Shown here: positions 36,331-45,979 of the stretch, piece by piece | Layout: every line of letters begins with the position of its first letter | Numbering within the stretch: position 1 is the stretch's first letter | Origin: Pseudomaricurvus hydrocarbonicus | GTDB taxonomy: Bacteria; Pseudomonadota; Gammaproteobacteria; Pseudomonadales; Cellvibrionaceae | Length of the DNA stretch: 64,000 nt | Reading direction: 5' to 3' | Assembly (NCBI RefSeq): GCF_011602365.1 | Contig: NZ_JAAONZ010000023.1 | Coordinates: 1-64,000 of the forward strand | The notes under the pieces: model-generated | Told to the model about the DNA's origin: nothing | The model's database searches: none | The model's input: only the letters and a program-made list of their open reading frames with translations | Program-made: the position numbers and the translations under genes

Positions 36331-38985
36331 TTAGAAATCATAAGTGATTCGGCCATACCAGTAGGCGCCGTTGAAGCCAAACGGTGCCGAACGGCGTGAA
36401 TAGGTAAAAACGCCAGGGCTGTTGACAATCACATTGCCGCCAACGGCATCCTCCAGAGCGCCACCGCGGCTGTTGCCGATTTCATTTTTATCCGGGTACT
36501 CATCAAAGATATTATTTCCCCCCAGACTCAGGTTTAGCCCGTTACCAAACGAGTAGGCGACGTTCAAATCTGTCAGCCATTGAGCGTCGAAGGTTTGACG
36601 GCCACCATCTTCCACGGTGTACTCACCGTAACGGTTGAAGGCGAGATTCACGGACCAATTGCCCAACAGGTAAAGCCCCGTCAGACTGATGCGATCTTCA
36701 GGTTGCCACTCTTCAATGATCGAAATATCCTGATCACTAAACACCACTTCCGGCGCTAACTGCGACAAATCACCACCCGCCGAAGTGAATATATCGGTCA
36801 CTTCGGTTTCCGTCTTGTTGGCCGCCAGCGTAAGGTCCAACAGACCTCCGACAAGCTCAATCCCTTGATAGGTCGCGACTAGATCGAAGCCTCGGGTTTC
36901 CGTATTGGCCCCATTCAAAAAGAATTGAGCGGCCCCGGCTCCGACACTGGACAGCGCATCACCCAGCGTGCCCGTTGGATCATCGTCCGATGCCAGTCGA
37001 TTACTGATGACAATGCGGTCATCGATATCGATTGAGTAATAATCCAGAGTGATGCTCAGCTGTTCCAGAGGCGTGAAAATGACACCGACACTCCAGTTGG
37101 TGGACTCCTCTTCCTTCAATTGAGGTATACCAATTGCCCTTGCAAGATCACTGTCGTTGCGGAAAGTCCCGACCTGAACCGGAATTTGTGGTCCCCCCGG
37201 ATTTGATGGGTCATCCACAAACTGGGTACCGATGTTATTGAAGTACTGCTGCTGCATGGACGGCGCCCGGAACCCCGTACTCACCGCGGCCCGAAGGCGG
37301 ATATAATCGGACAACTCCCAGTTAGCCGCCAATTTATAATTGGTGGTATCGCCGAAGTCTTGGTAATCGTCGTAGCGCACTGCACCACTGACTAAAAAGG
37401 CATCCGTTAATTGATATTCAAGGTCGACATAAAAAGAAACGATGTTCCGGTCTTCATCCACCGAAGAGACCGGTGAAATTCCCGGAAACCCCTGAATACC
37501 ACCGCCGGCGTCCTGGGGGTAATTGGATATACCGTTGGTTGTATCAAAATCGTCATAGGCATAGGGATCCCCGGGAGTGATCTTGTAAGTATCGGTGCGA
37601 TATTCAAAACCGGCAGCAATACCCAGCTCACCAATGGCGTGAGTCATGGCAATGTTGAAGGTTTCCAACTCCAGCTCCAGCCCATAGGCATCCGCCTTGC
37701 GGGGGATGGTGCTGCGAATATCGGCGTCCGATAACCCCTGCCCAAAGTTCAGAAAATTGACATACGAATAATTGATGGAATTGCTGGTAGTGTAATCAAT
37801 TTCATTTTTACCATAGGTATATGACACATCGAATGTCGTCCCACTGGAAAACTCGGTTCGATACCCCACATCAAAAGACATGTCATCAATTTGGGAATTG
37901 ATCAAAGGCAAAAAGCCGTTGGGGATGACATTGTCGCCATCATCCAAAGCAGCATCGTAACCGGATTCCGGATTGCGATAGAAAGCACCGGATTGATTTT
38001 CCCGCTCTGAATAGGTGACGAATCCGTACACCTCGCCCACACCGATCCCGACCGCCCCGTTCAGGACAAACGCATATTGTTCAGAGTCCGCATCCCCGAT
38101 CCGGAACGCTTCACGATCAAATGTGGCTTCCCTGGGGTCGCCAATTTCTGCAAAGCCATTGCCATCGGTATCAACACAACCACCATAAGCACAGGCCCCC
38201 TGTAATCCTGCACGGTTGGTCCGGCCGCGATCCCGGTAATTGAGAGTCGCGTTGATAAAACCCACATCACCCAGTTCAAAGCCCTTATTGAAATCCAGGT
38301 TAACCGTTTCGCCATCACCTTCGCTGTATTCACCATACGAGGTGCTGACTCTTCCAGCCTCATTATCGTCCTTTAACACAATGTTAATGACACCCGCAAT
38401 TGCGTCAGAACCGTACTGAGCGGCGGCACCGTCTCGCAGCACTTCAATGCGTTTTATGGACGCAGCGGGGATCGCATTCATATCAACGCCGGCGGTACCG
38501 CGACCGACGGAAGTATTAATGTGAATGAGCGAGGCCTGGTGGCGTCGTTTGCCGTTAATCAACACCAGCGTTTGGTCCGGCCCCAAACCACGCAACGTTG
38601 CCGGACGCAGTGCATCCGTACCATCACTGATGCTGGATGAGGAAAAGTTAAACGACGGGGCTAACGATTGCAGCATGCGCCCCACTTCGGTCTGACCGGT
38701 ATGATCCAGCGCTTCGGCGTTGAGCACGTCGACTGGCACGGGCATATCTTCACTGGTTCGCCCTTTGGTGCGAGTACCAATGGTAATCACCTCTTCGATG
38801 AGTGTTGCTTCTTCAGAATCATTCTCTTGAGCGATTGCAATGGCCGCGCTGATGGCCAAAGGCAATGGCAACATAAGCCCTGCCAGGCGCTTAAAGTTAA
38901 GCCAGGGCTGTCGAACACTTTTCTTCTGTCGACGGCTCAACAGTCTCCTGCTGGATGTCGTGCACTGGCGGTTTGTGACAGTCAT
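36331..38985 (-). CDS. TonB-dependent outer-membrane receptor
   Basis: An 884-aa TonB-dependent receptor. N-terminal signal region (about 35-55; LAGLMLPLPLAISAAIAIA), a TonB-box-like EEVITIGTR, plug domain (about 75-200: PVPVDVLNAEAL, LRGLGPDQTLVLINGKRR, VLRDGAAAQYGSDAIAGVINI), and a 22-strand barrel ending in GRITYDF with the terminal Phe. The substrate cannot be told; the plug resembles receptors common in marine bacteria that take up iron chelates or sugars or peptides. ATG 38985 has GGGAG 6-7 bases upstream; an earlier ATG at 39006 lacks one. It is a single gene. Confidence 0.93.
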   Translation of the reverse strand: MTVTNRQCTTSSRRLLSRRQKKSVRQPWLNFKRLAGLMLPLPLAISAAIAIAQENDSEEATLIEEVITIGTRTKGRTSEDMPVPVDVLNAEALDHTGQTEVGRMLQSLAPSFNFSSSSISDGTDALRPATLRGLGPDQTLVLINGKRRHQASLIHINTSVGRGTAGVDMNAIPAASIKRIEVLRDGAAAQYGSDAIAGVINIVLKDDNEAGRVSTSYGEYSEGDGETVNLDFNKGFELGDVGFINATLNYRDRGRTNRAGLQGACAYGGCVDTDGNGFAEIGDPREATFDREAFRIGDADSEQYAFVLNGAVGIGVGEVYGFVTYSERENQSGAFYRNPESGYDAALDDGDNVIPNGFLPLINSQIDDMSFDVGYRTEFSSGTTFDVSYTYGKNEIDYTTSNSINYSYVNFLNFGQGLSDADIRSTIPRKADAYGLELELETFNIAMTHAIGELGIAAGFEYRTDTYKITPGDPYAYDDFDTTNGISNYPQDAGGGIQGFPGISPVSSVDEDRNIVSFYVDLEYQLTDAFLVSGAVRYDDYQDFGDTTNYKLAANWELSDYIRLRAAVSTGFRAPSMQQQYFNNIGTQFVDDPSNPGGPQIPVQVGTFRNDSDLARAIGIPQLKEEESTNWSVGVIFTPLEQLSITLDYYSIDIDDRIVISNRLASDDDPTGTLGDALSSVGAGAAQFFLNGANTETRGFDLVATYQGIELVGGLLDLTLAANKTETEVTDIFTSAGGDLSQLAPEVVFSDQDISIIEEWQPEDRISLTGLYLLGNWSVNLAFNRYGEYTVEDGGRQTFDAQWLTDLNVAYSFGNGLNLSLGGNNIFDEYPDKNEIGNSRGGALEDAVGGNVIVNSPGVFTYSRRSAPFGFNGAYWYGRITYDF

Positions 38986-39244
38986 GGCGCTCTCCCGTTT
39001 TATCATTTTTTTAAAGATTATTTCCGAACCAGTGAATAGCGTTAGTTAACCAATTGCATTAGCTTGCATAAATAAGCTGTTGTTAAACTAAAGTTCTTTA
39101 TCTGTTTAGCTATAGCACAAACTCAGAATTTTTCATGAAAGAGACGAAAATGTGCCAAAAACACCGGAAGCATGATCAGAGTGAATGTTAGACGCTTTGC
39201 CGATAGCAAATCTGAATAAAAAAACGGGGATCCCTGTACAGCAT

Positions 39245-39895
39245 CTAAGCCGTTGGGCGGAGATCTTGCGGCACATCGATATCCCGTAAAATGCCCGGAT
39301 CCTGAACCGGAAGTCGCTGAACACGTTCCGGCGTGGCGGCAATGATACTTTTGCCCCCGACATCACCGGTCAGGTTTTGCAACTCGGGCAGGAAGTGATG
39401 ACTGAACAGCACCGGATTGCCGCACCGCCAGCGGTCAGGTTCACACTGGAATTCAGGCACCACAATACAGGGCAGGTCGCATGGTGTTTGACCTGCCTGC
39501 GCTTGCTGTTGGGCTTGATCGCGAACATAGCGCTGGCAAATCAGTTGATAGGTGTCAGCCGTCACGTAGGGCATGTCACCCAAGCCAATGAGCCATGCCT
39601 GCGCTTGTGAAAAATAATTCACACCCGCAATCAGACTCTGACTCATGCCAAGGTCTGCTGAATCAATGCTGATCCAGTTCGCCTTTAGACTCTCAAGATG
39701 CTCCTGCAATCGCTGATCACCCGAGCGGACCACACAAAGACAGTTCGGGACGACTGGCCTCATATTCTCAATCACGCGCTGAATTACTGAAGTACCGTCA
39801 TCGTGCGTGGCCAACAACTTGTCGCCGCCAAACCGACGGCCCCGCCCAGCGGCCAAAATCAGCCCGCAAACGCCAGTTGCCGGGTCACTGCTCAT
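39245..39895 (-). CDS. mocA: MocA-like molybdopterin nucleotidyltransferase
   Basis: A 216-aa MobA-like NTP transferase that most likely makes the cytosine-dinucleotide form of the molybdenum cofactor for the molybdo-hydroxylase next door. Seen: the nucleotide loop CGLILAAGRGRRFGGDKLL, SLIAGV (Ser/Leu-rich GxS) and LIGLGDMPYVTADTY (the metal Asp), and GNPVLF. The start overlaps the xdhC-like stop by 4 bases. Cytidine rather than guanosine specificity is inferred from context with iorAB-like genes. Confidence 0.85.
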   Translation of the reverse strand: MSSDPATGVCGLILAAGRGRRFGGDKLLATHDDGTSVIQRVIENMRPVVPNCLCVVRSGDQRLQEHLESLKANWISIDSADLGMSQSLIAGVNYFSQAQAWLIGLGDMPYVTADTYQLICQRYVRDQAQQQAQAGQTPCDLPCIVVPEFQCEPDRWRCGNPVLFSHHFLPELQNLTGDVGGKSIIAATPERVQRLPVQDPGILRDIDVPQDLRPTA

Positions 39896-40902
39896 GACTT
39901 GTCATCAGCAGGCGTGTTATCTCTGCCTGAAAGCTGAGCATTGATGTCGATACCATTTCTCAGAGCGGTTAATTCGGCCAGCACGGCCAGGGCAATTTCT
40001 GGAGGTGTTTTGCTGCCGATCGGCAACCCTACAGGCCCTCTCAATAACCCCACCTGTGCCTCGGTAAAATCAAAATGCTCCAGCAACCTTTGACGTCGGT
40101 TGTGGTTGGTGTTGAATGAACCCAGCGCCCCGACATAGAACGCACGGGAATTGAGCGCTTCCAGCAGCGCCAGATCATCCAGCTTCGGGTCGTGGGTCAA
40201 GGCCACAATCGCGGTTCTTGTATCCGGCTGTAACTCTCTCACCGCATCGTCGGGGTAGCCGGCGATAAACTCCGTATCCTCCACACGCCAGCTCTCCCGA
40301 TACTGAGGCCGAGGGTCACAAATGAAAATTCGGTAACCCAACGCGTTGGCCATCTCCGCCAGGTAACGGGAGGTTTGGCCGGCACCAATAATCAACAAGC
40401 GCCACACGGGACCAAAGACGTTTTGCCAGACATTTCCCCGCAGTTCGGGTTTGTCATCAGTGTGCCAAGCCCGCAACGCAGGGGCCACATCGTCTTCGTC
40501 AGTGCCGCTGATGACGACCGTACGGGTGACGGTACGACGGGTGCTGATGGCATCAATTAAAGCCTCTATGTCGCTTTCGCAGCCTCGCAGCGGTTCCAGC
40601 AGTAATTCCAGAGTGCCCCCGCACGGCAGACCAAAGTGATGGCGCTCTTTTTCCGATTCTCCATAGACGGTTATTGCTACACGTTGGGGAGGGTTATCAA
40701 CCAGCCGCTGCAGCAAATCATCTTCAATACAGCCTCCAGAAACCGAACCAAAGAAAGAGCCGTCGGAACACACCGTCAACAGAGACCCCACCGGTCTCGG
40801 TGAGGTGCCATAGGTTTTCACCACCGAGACCAGCGTTACATCAAATCCCTGTTGCAGACCTTTTAAGGCCGCCTGCAAAACTTCTAACTGTGTACTTTGC
40901 AC
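39892..40902 (-). CDS. XdhC/CoxI-family molybdenum cofactor insertion protein
   Basis: A 336-aa XdhC/CoxI protein that binds molybdenum cofactor and hands it, usually after sulphuration, to molybdenum hydroxylases. The N-terminal XdhC domain (about 10-130) has YGTSPRPVGSLLTV, SVSGGCIED and FGLPCGGTLELLLEP; the Rossmann domain (about 165-320) has LLIIGAGQTSRYLAEMANALG and FICDPRPQYRESW, and PIGSKTPPEIALAVLAEL. The start codon is GTG at 40902. Upstream (40922-40941) is a perfect 8-bp hairpin. The gene is 106 bases after the iorB-like gene, so it may belong to that operon. Confidence 0.9.
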   Translation of the reverse strand: MQSTQLEVLQAALKGLQQGFDVTLVSVVKTYGTSPRPVGSLLTVCSDGSFFGSVSGGCIEDDLLQRLVDNPPQRVAITVYGESEKERHHFGLPCGGTLELLLEPLRGCESDIEALIDAISTRRTVTRTVVISGTDEDDVAPALRAWHTDDKPELRGNVWQNVFGPVWRLLIIGAGQTSRYLAEMANALGYRIFICDPRPQYRESWRVEDTEFIAGYPDDAVRELQPDTRTAIVALTHDPKLDDLALLEALNSRAFYVGALGSFNTNHNRRQRLLEHFDFTEAQVGLLRGPVGLPIGSKTPPEIALAVLAELTALRNGIDINAQLSGRDNTPADDKS

Positions 40903-40921
40903 ATCGAACCCGCTTTATAAC

Positions 40922-40941
40922 TGGCCAGATAAGTCTGGCCA
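40922..40941 (-). other. Hairpin between the iorB-like and xdhC-like genes
   Basis: TGGCCAGA and TCTGGCCA pair over 8 bp with a TTAT/ATAA-type 4-base loop. No T-run follows on the - strand. It lies 20 bases before the xdhC-like start and could be an mRNA stability or attenuation element. Confidence 0.45.
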
Positions 40942-41008
40942 TCTATCGCACCTATGTGTTTAAGACCCATTTTTTGGGGAGGGCGTCATTGACATCGAGA
41001 CCCCGCCA

Positions 41009-43210
41009 TTATGCCAATTTCAACGGCAGACGTCTTAACCGCTGTGCCGTTGCTGCGAACACAGCATTGGCCACAGCTGGAGCGATGGGGGGCAAACCTG
41101 GCTCACCGACACCGGTTGGCGGCTCTTCACTGTCAACCATATGCACGTCAATGTCAGGGGACTCCAGCATACGCAGCATGGGGTAATCGTGGAAATTACC
41201 TTGCTCAACCGCCCCGTTTTTAAGGGTGATTTCACTGTAGAGCGCCGCTGTTAATCCGTAAATAATCCCACCTTCCATTTGTGTGCGTACCATATCCGGG
41301 TTCACTACACGCCCACAGTCCACCGCACAGGTGACCTTGTGGACCTTAATCTGACCGTTATCAACAGACACTTCAGCCACCTCGGCGACATAAGACTGAA
41401 AGCTGGCCACCGCGGCCAAGCCCAGAAACCGCCCGGGCTTCGGAGCACCCCAGCCAGCCTTTTCCGCCGCCAATGACAAAACATGCTTCAGCCGGGGATT
41501 GTCATCCAAGTGGCGCAACCGGAAAGTTAACGGATCTTCCCCCGCCAAAGTAGCGAGCTCGTCCATAAAGCTTTCGGCAAAAAAGCCCGAAAAAGAATGG
41601 CCCACCGCACGCCAGAAACCACAGCGCAACCCAGGGTCAACCGTAACGTGACGGACCTCTTTATGCTCGATCGTATAGTCTTCGTACAGCCCCTCTATGC
41701 TTGAAGAATCGACCGTCCAGCCATCAAAAATGCCATAACCGCGCTTACTTGCCCACTCCACCATGGGCTGCGGCAGAAAGTCCGGGAGTACCGCACCCAT
41801 GGCCTCATCAAACATATAAGGAAGAACATTGGGGCCGGCTCTTTTCACCGTCCAGCTTTGAAGCTGCCCGTTAGTATCCAGTCCGGCTTCAAAGTCAGCC
41901 ATAGCCGCTGGCCGGTAGTAATCATTTTGAGTGTCGTCTTCACGATTCCAGATCAATTGCACAGGCTCACCTGACAATTTAGCAATCTGGGTCGCCTCGG
42001 CCACAAAATCATGAAACCCTCTGCGGCCAAAGCCTCCACCTAAATAAGTCGAGTGCACCTGAATCTTGTCACGGTCAATGCCGCTGTGTTCGGACATAAT
42101 CGCCTGAGCGACGTCAGGTGCTTGCGTCGGGACCCACAATTCCCCTCGCTGCCCTTGCAGGTGCACGACGCAATTCATCGGCTCCATTGTGGCGTGGGCC
42201 ACATACGGCACCTGATAACGAGCTTTTAACGTTTTCCGGGCGGCGGTCAATCCCTCGGCCCCCTGGCCTTGTGTGAACGCCTCCTCCCCTTCCCTCTTCA
42301 GGCCTTCAGTCAGAAGCTGCTCTATGTCGCTGGACGAAACCTGCACCAGTTGCGGAAAATCCCAAACCACCTCAATCAGATTCAGAGCCTTGCGTGCCTG
42401 CCAGTAATGGTCTGCCAAGACCGCTACCCCATTGTCAATCGTCAGAATTTTCAACACCCCTGGCTGCGCCTCGGCGCCATGAGTCTCAAAACTCTTCACT
42501 TTGCCGCCAATCACCGGACAGCGTTTTAACGCGGCGCGTTTCAGACCCGGAATATCGACATCGATACCAAACTCAGCGGTGCCGGTCACCTTAGCCAGCG
42601 CATCAATGCGTGGACCACGATCATGACCGATCCACTGGAAATCTTTACTGTCTTTGAGCACCACCTGTTCGGGCTCAGGCAGACTTAAGCGCGCCGCGAT
42701 GGCGACAAAATTCGCCATCGGCGCGGTTTGGTCTGAATAATGGACCTGCCCCTGAGACAGGGTCAATTCACCGACGGGCACCTGTAACTGTTGCGAGGCG
42801 GCCTGCAGCAGTAAAAATTTAGCCGTTGCTGCTGACTGACGAATTGCCTCATAACGCACCCGGATACTGGAACTGCCCCCGGTAATTTGTGCGCCCATCG
42901 CAGGCGCCACATAGTCTTTATGAACTCCGGCATGGGTGATCTGTATCTCCGCCGGATTCATATCCAGCTCTTCAGCGATCAGGGTTGCCAACCCCATCGT
43001 CACGCCCTGCCCCATCTCTGCCTGAGGTAAGAAAAACCTGACGTCCCCCTGTTCAGAAAATTGCAGAAAGGCATCTGGCTGCCACTGATTCTTTTCCGTA
43101 AAGGGATAGGGTTTGGTGTTGCAGCCAGTCAGTGGCAGCCCCAGAATTAACCCGCCTCCAGCAACGCCCATTAACTTTAAAAACTGGCGACGTCCTTGCG
43201 ATAGACTCAT
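41009..43210 (-). CDS. Molybdopterin-binding subunit of an xanthine-dehydrogenase-family hydroxylase (IorB-like)
   Basis: A 733-aa large subunit of a molybdenum hydroxylase, closest in plan to isoquinoline 1-oxidoreductase beta (IorB). The N-terminus has a Tat signal ([10 protein letters not shown], then [10 protein letters not shown]) with a lipobox-like LTGC after it, so it may be an exported lipoprotein. Core: [55 protein letters not shown] and the C-terminal [18 protein letters not shown] whose Glu is the catalytic base of the family. Substrate is unknown (N-heterocycle or aldehyde). It overlaps the 2Fe-2S subunit by 4 bases. Confidence 0.9.
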   Translation of the reverse strand: MSLSQGRRQFLKLMGVAGGGLILGLPLTGCNTKPYPFTEKNQWQPDAFLQFSEQGDVRFFLPQAEMGQGVTMGLATLIAEELDMNPAEIQITHAGVHKDYVAPAMGAQITGGSSSIRVRYEAIRQSAATAKFLLLQAASQQLQVPVGELTLSQGQVHYSDQTAPMANFVAIAARLSLPEPEQVVLKDSKDFQWIGHDRGPRIDALAKVTGTAEFGIDVDIPGLKRAALKRCPVIGGKVKSFETHGAEAQPGVLKILTIDNGVAVLADHYWQARKALNLIEVVWDFPQLVQVSSSDIEQLLTEGLKREGEEAFTQGQGAEGLTAARKTLKARYQVPYVAHATMEPMNCVVHLQGQRGELWVPTQAPDVAQAIMSEHSGIDRDKIQVHSTYLGGGFGRRGFHDFVAEATQIAKLSGEPVQLIWNREDDTQNDYYRPAAMADFEAGLDTNGQLQSWTVKRAGPNVLPYMFDEAMGAVLPDFLPQPMVEWASKRGYGIFDGWTVDSSSIEGLYEDYTIEHKEVRHVTVDPGLRCGFWRAVGHSFSGFFAESFMDELATLAGEDPLTFRLRHLDDNPRLKHVLSLAAEKAGWGAPKPGRFLGLAAVASFQSYVAEVAEVSVDNGQIKVHKVTCAVDCGRVVNPDMVRTQMEGGIIYGLTAALYSEITLKNGAVEQGNFHDYPMLRMLESPDIDVHMVDSEEPPTGVGEPGLPPIAPAVANAVFAATAQRLRRLPLKLA

Positions 43211-43713
43211 GTTGTAACGCCCTCTCCTTGAACAGGATCAAACAAAACCACCCTGTTTTTTTGCGCTTCGGCGGCCGCGTGAATGGCCTGCTTGATGCGG
43301 GGGTATGTCCCACACCGGCACACATTACCGCTCATAAAACTGTCAATATCTTCATCCGTCGGGTTGGGATTCGCGCTCAACAACGCCGACGCAGACATGA
43401 TTTGTCCTGGCTGGCAATAGCCACACTGAGGTACGTTATGGGTAATCCAGGCCTGCTGAACAATGTGCAGGCTTTGCGCCTGCCCCAGGCCTTCAATAGT
43501 CGTTATCTCGCCATCTGCGACGGCAGATATCGGTAACACACAAGTCCTGACAGCGGATCCATTGAAATGCATCGTGCACGCACCACACAGACCCATACCA
43601 CAACCGAACTTAGCTCCGGTTAAGCGAAAATGTTCACGTATCACCCACAGCAAAGGAGTGTCCTCCGGAACGTCAGTGGTGACGGTAACTCCATTTAATT
43701 GAAAACTGATCAT
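43207..43713 (-). CDS. 2Fe-2S subunit of the molybdo-hydroxylase (IorA-like)
   Basis: A 168-aa iron-sulphur subunit with two [2Fe-2S] clusters. The N-terminal plant-ferredoxin cluster has [16 protein letters not shown], then the C-terminal all-helical cluster has [16 protein letters not shown] and [18 protein letters not shown]. It passes electrons from the molybdenum centre to an acceptor such as a cytochrome or quinone. No Tat signal is seen on this subunit, so it likely rides across the membrane with the large one. It precedes the iorB-like gene by a 4-base overlap. Confidence 0.93.
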   Translation of the reverse strand: MISFQLNGVTVTTDVPEDTPLLWVIREHFRLTGAKFGCGMGLCGACTMHFNGSAVRTCVLPISAVADGEITTIEGLGQAQSLHIVQQAWITHNVPQCGYCQPGQIMSASALLSANPNPTDEDIDSFMSGNVCRCGTYPRIKQAIHAAAEAQKNRVVLFDPVQGEGVTT

Positions 43714-44030
43714 GACTGTTGCTCCCGAACAACGAACGACTCATCAACAACGTACTGCTCTTTCATACCATACGGCTCAGTACCACTCATAAGACACAGC
43801 CTAAAAGGCCGCCCCCAACAGGCAATGACAAAAGTCTTTTTTTCAAAAGTGCTCAAAAAAATCACCTTAGCGAGTGTTTTAAAAAAACGACACAGACTTA
43901 ACCCTTCTAAACAGAAGTATTAGAAACAGGGGCGCTAAAGCACCCAGCCCGACTGAACAGCCATCGTAGAGCCAGACATTAGGCTGCGACAAGCGCGGGC
44001 TACCAATACTACGGAGGGGGGGTAACGATT
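43714..44030. other. Intergenic region upstream of the iorA-like gene
   Basis: About 317 bases with no credible gene. A-rich stretches (about 43830-43890) may be the iorA promoter region on the - strand. Nothing else was recognised. Confidence 0.45.
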
Positions 44031-45296
44031 TTAAACCGGCAGCAGCTTCTTCAAGATACCCTGGCACTGCTGCAAATCCATGTACTTGGGCACCGGATAC
44101 TTGTAATTGCCTTCGCGCATGGCGGCTTGCGCCAGGTCAGGAATATCAGCTGCCTGAAGGGCATCCAGCGTTGCCGGAATGCCCATGGCCTTGTTCATCG
44201 CCCAGACTTTATCAATAAACTTTTGAGCCAGGACAGACTGGCTTTCCGTGCGTTCGCCCAAGCCACACTCAACGGCAAGCGTTGCCAAGCGATCAGCCAC
44301 ATGATCTTTCGAAAACTGCAAAATATGCGGTAGCACCAACGCATTCGCAAAGCCGTGCGGGGTGTGGTATTTGGCGCCGAACTGATGGGCGATGGCATGA
44401 ACATAGCCCACAAACGCTTTGGTGAACGCCAGACCAGCGTAGAAAGCCCCCATGGCCATGGCTTCACGAGCGGCCACATTGCTGCCATCGTGATACGCCG
44501 TTTCCAGGTTGGCAATCACCATACGGGTTGCGGTCACTGCGTACGCATCCGTCTCTTTGCTCGCGAAACTGGAAATATACGCTTCAACGGCATGCGTTAA
44601 GGCATCCATACCAGTGGCTGCAGTAATCGCAGGTGGCAGCCCCAACATGATTTCAGGATCTAAAGCCGCGACCAAAGGTACCAATTTAGGATCCAGCACC
44701 AGTTTTTTATCACCTGCTGTCGGGTCAGAAATCACTGCGGCTACGGTTACCTCCGATCCGGTACCCGCTGTCGTTGGTATGGCAAACAAAGGCATTGCCG
44801 GTTTTTTAGCGACAAATTTACCTTCAAGCTGTCGCGCTGTTTTGTCATTATTACCCGCCAGGGCGATCACCTTGGCAGCATCAATGGACGACCCACCGCC
44901 AACCGCCAACACCCCCTCACATTGATGCCGTCTAAGTACCGACAGCCCCGCATCGACCACATCAAAAGTAGGATCCGGTTCTACGCCATCGAAAACAACT
45001 GGCTCAATTCCCTGAGACTTTAGCGAGGTTAGAATAGGCTCAATAACACCCAGCTTGACCAACATTTTATCCGTGACCAACAATATTTTTCTCATGCCAA
45101 AATGGGCTATGGCTTCAGACAACTGAACCGAGGAGCCTTTGCCTGACAGCACCAGTGGCTTGGCATCGGGCACGAAATGCATAACCAAACGGGTTAACAG
45201 CATCACACATTTATAAAACAGGACTTTCACAAAGAAAGGGATTTTTGAAGCCAGAGGAGTTTGTATAGAAGTTGGTGGCTGGGAAGAATTCTGCAT
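44031..45296 (-). CDS. Iron-containing alcohol dehydrogenase
   Basis: A 421-aa group III (Fe-dependent) NAD(P)+ alcohol dehydrogenase. It has the NAD-binding GVLAVGGGSSIDAAKVIAL, PTTAGTGSEVT, and metal ligands in the helical domain: the Asp and His of GMDALTHAVEAY and the His residues of GYVHAIAHQFGAKYHTPHG. A ~40-residue N-terminal extension (hydrophobic from ~20) precedes the fold. CGGAG lies 6-7 bases before ATG 45296 and TATAAT (about 45311-45316 on the - strand) is a likely -10. Its place upstream of the hydroxylase genes suggests alcohol to aldehyde to acid processing (inference). Confidence 0.9.
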   Translation of the reverse strand: MQNSSQPPTSIQTPLASKIPFFVKVLFYKCVMLLTRLVMHFVPDAKPLVLSGKGSSVQLSEAIAHFGMRKILLVTDKMLVKLGVIEPILTSLKSQGIEPVVFDGVEPDPTFDVVDAGLSVLRRHQCEGVLAVGGGSSIDAAKVIALAGNNDKTARQLEGKFVAKKPAMPLFAIPTTAGTGSEVTVAAVISDPTAGDKKLVLDPKLVPLVAALDPEIMLGLPPAITAATGMDALTHAVEAYISSFASKETDAYAVTATRMVIANLETAYHDGSNVAAREAMAMGAFYAGLAFTKAFVGYVHAIAHQFGAKYHTPHGFANALVLPHILQFSKDHVADRLATLAVECGLGERTESQSVLAQKFIDKVWAMNKAMGIPATLDALQAADIPDLAQAAMREGNYKYPVPKYMDLQQCQGILKKLLPV

Positions 45297-45609
45297 ATCT
45301 ATCTCCGTATATTATAATTATTGCTGTTTATATAGCCTGGGAACCTCGACACCATTTTACGCACTCTCGCCCATCAAAATAGGTCATATATGGCCTAAGT
45401 GCGGAAAGCTTTTTCCTCTGCGACCGATACACTGGACATATTGAAAGCACGCCTTCAGCCTTGCATGCTATGCTACGCATCCCGGTATAACCCCCATTGC
45501 AGGGAACGGGTTGATCAAAGAATACGAAACGTATTTCGCAGGACCCTGAGCCCTGCACTTGTAATCCGTAACCTAAAAAGCCTTACTCTACTTCCCTGGA
45601 GATTCCCCC
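45297..45609. other. Divergent intergenic region between the Fe-ADH and glpE
   Basis: About 313 bases. It holds the Fe-ADH promoter (the A/T-rich stretch 45305-45335 with a TATAAT on the - strand) and the glpE leader. No gene was recognised; a 78-aa frame at 45399-45635 has no ribosome site or protein features. Confidence 0.5.
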
Positions 45610-45927
45610 ATGAGCCTCAGTCGAATCAGTTGTGAACAAGCCCATGAGCTCATGCACAACAGCTGCTGCCAAATTCTTGACATTCGCGACCCTCAATCTT
45701 ATCAACTGAGTCGCCCAGCAGGCGCCAAGCCTTTAGACAACAACACATTACCGGCTTTTTTGAATGAGGCCGATCGCCAGGCCCCCACTCTGGTATTTTG
45801 CTATCACGGCAACAGCAGCCAGCAGGCCGCGCTGTTTCTACAGCAGGAAGGCTTTACCGAGGTGCACAGTGTCGACGGCGGGTTTGAACTGTGGCGCCAA
45901 CTGTACCCCAATGACATTGAATCCTGA
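45610..45927 (+). CDS. glpE: Thiosulfate sulfurtransferase GlpE
   Basis: A 105-aa single-domain rhodanese. The catalytic Cys is in VFCYHGNSSQQAA, followed by VHSVDGGFELWRQLYP; the N-terminal ILDIRDPQSY is also conserved. It matches E. coli GlpE (108 aa) and would move sulfur from thiosulfate to cyanide or thiol acceptors such as thioredoxin. No glp genes lie nearby. It is 52 bases before the DTW-domain gene and probably co-transcribed. Confidence 0.93.
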   Translation: MSLSRISCEQAHELMHNSCCQILDIRDPQSYQLSRPAGAKPLDNNTLPAFLNEADRQAPTLVFCYHGNSSQQAALFLQQEGFTEVHSVDGGFELWRQLYPNDIES

Positions 45928-45979
45928 TCCCCTCTCGAAACCAGTAACCCCAGCAAGGTCTGAACAGCCCAGCCAACAT

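Noticed and set aside
45399-45635. 78-aa open frame upstream of glpE
   Set aside because: No ribosome site, Arg/Leu/Cys-rich and without protein-like pattern; it runs into glpE out of frame.
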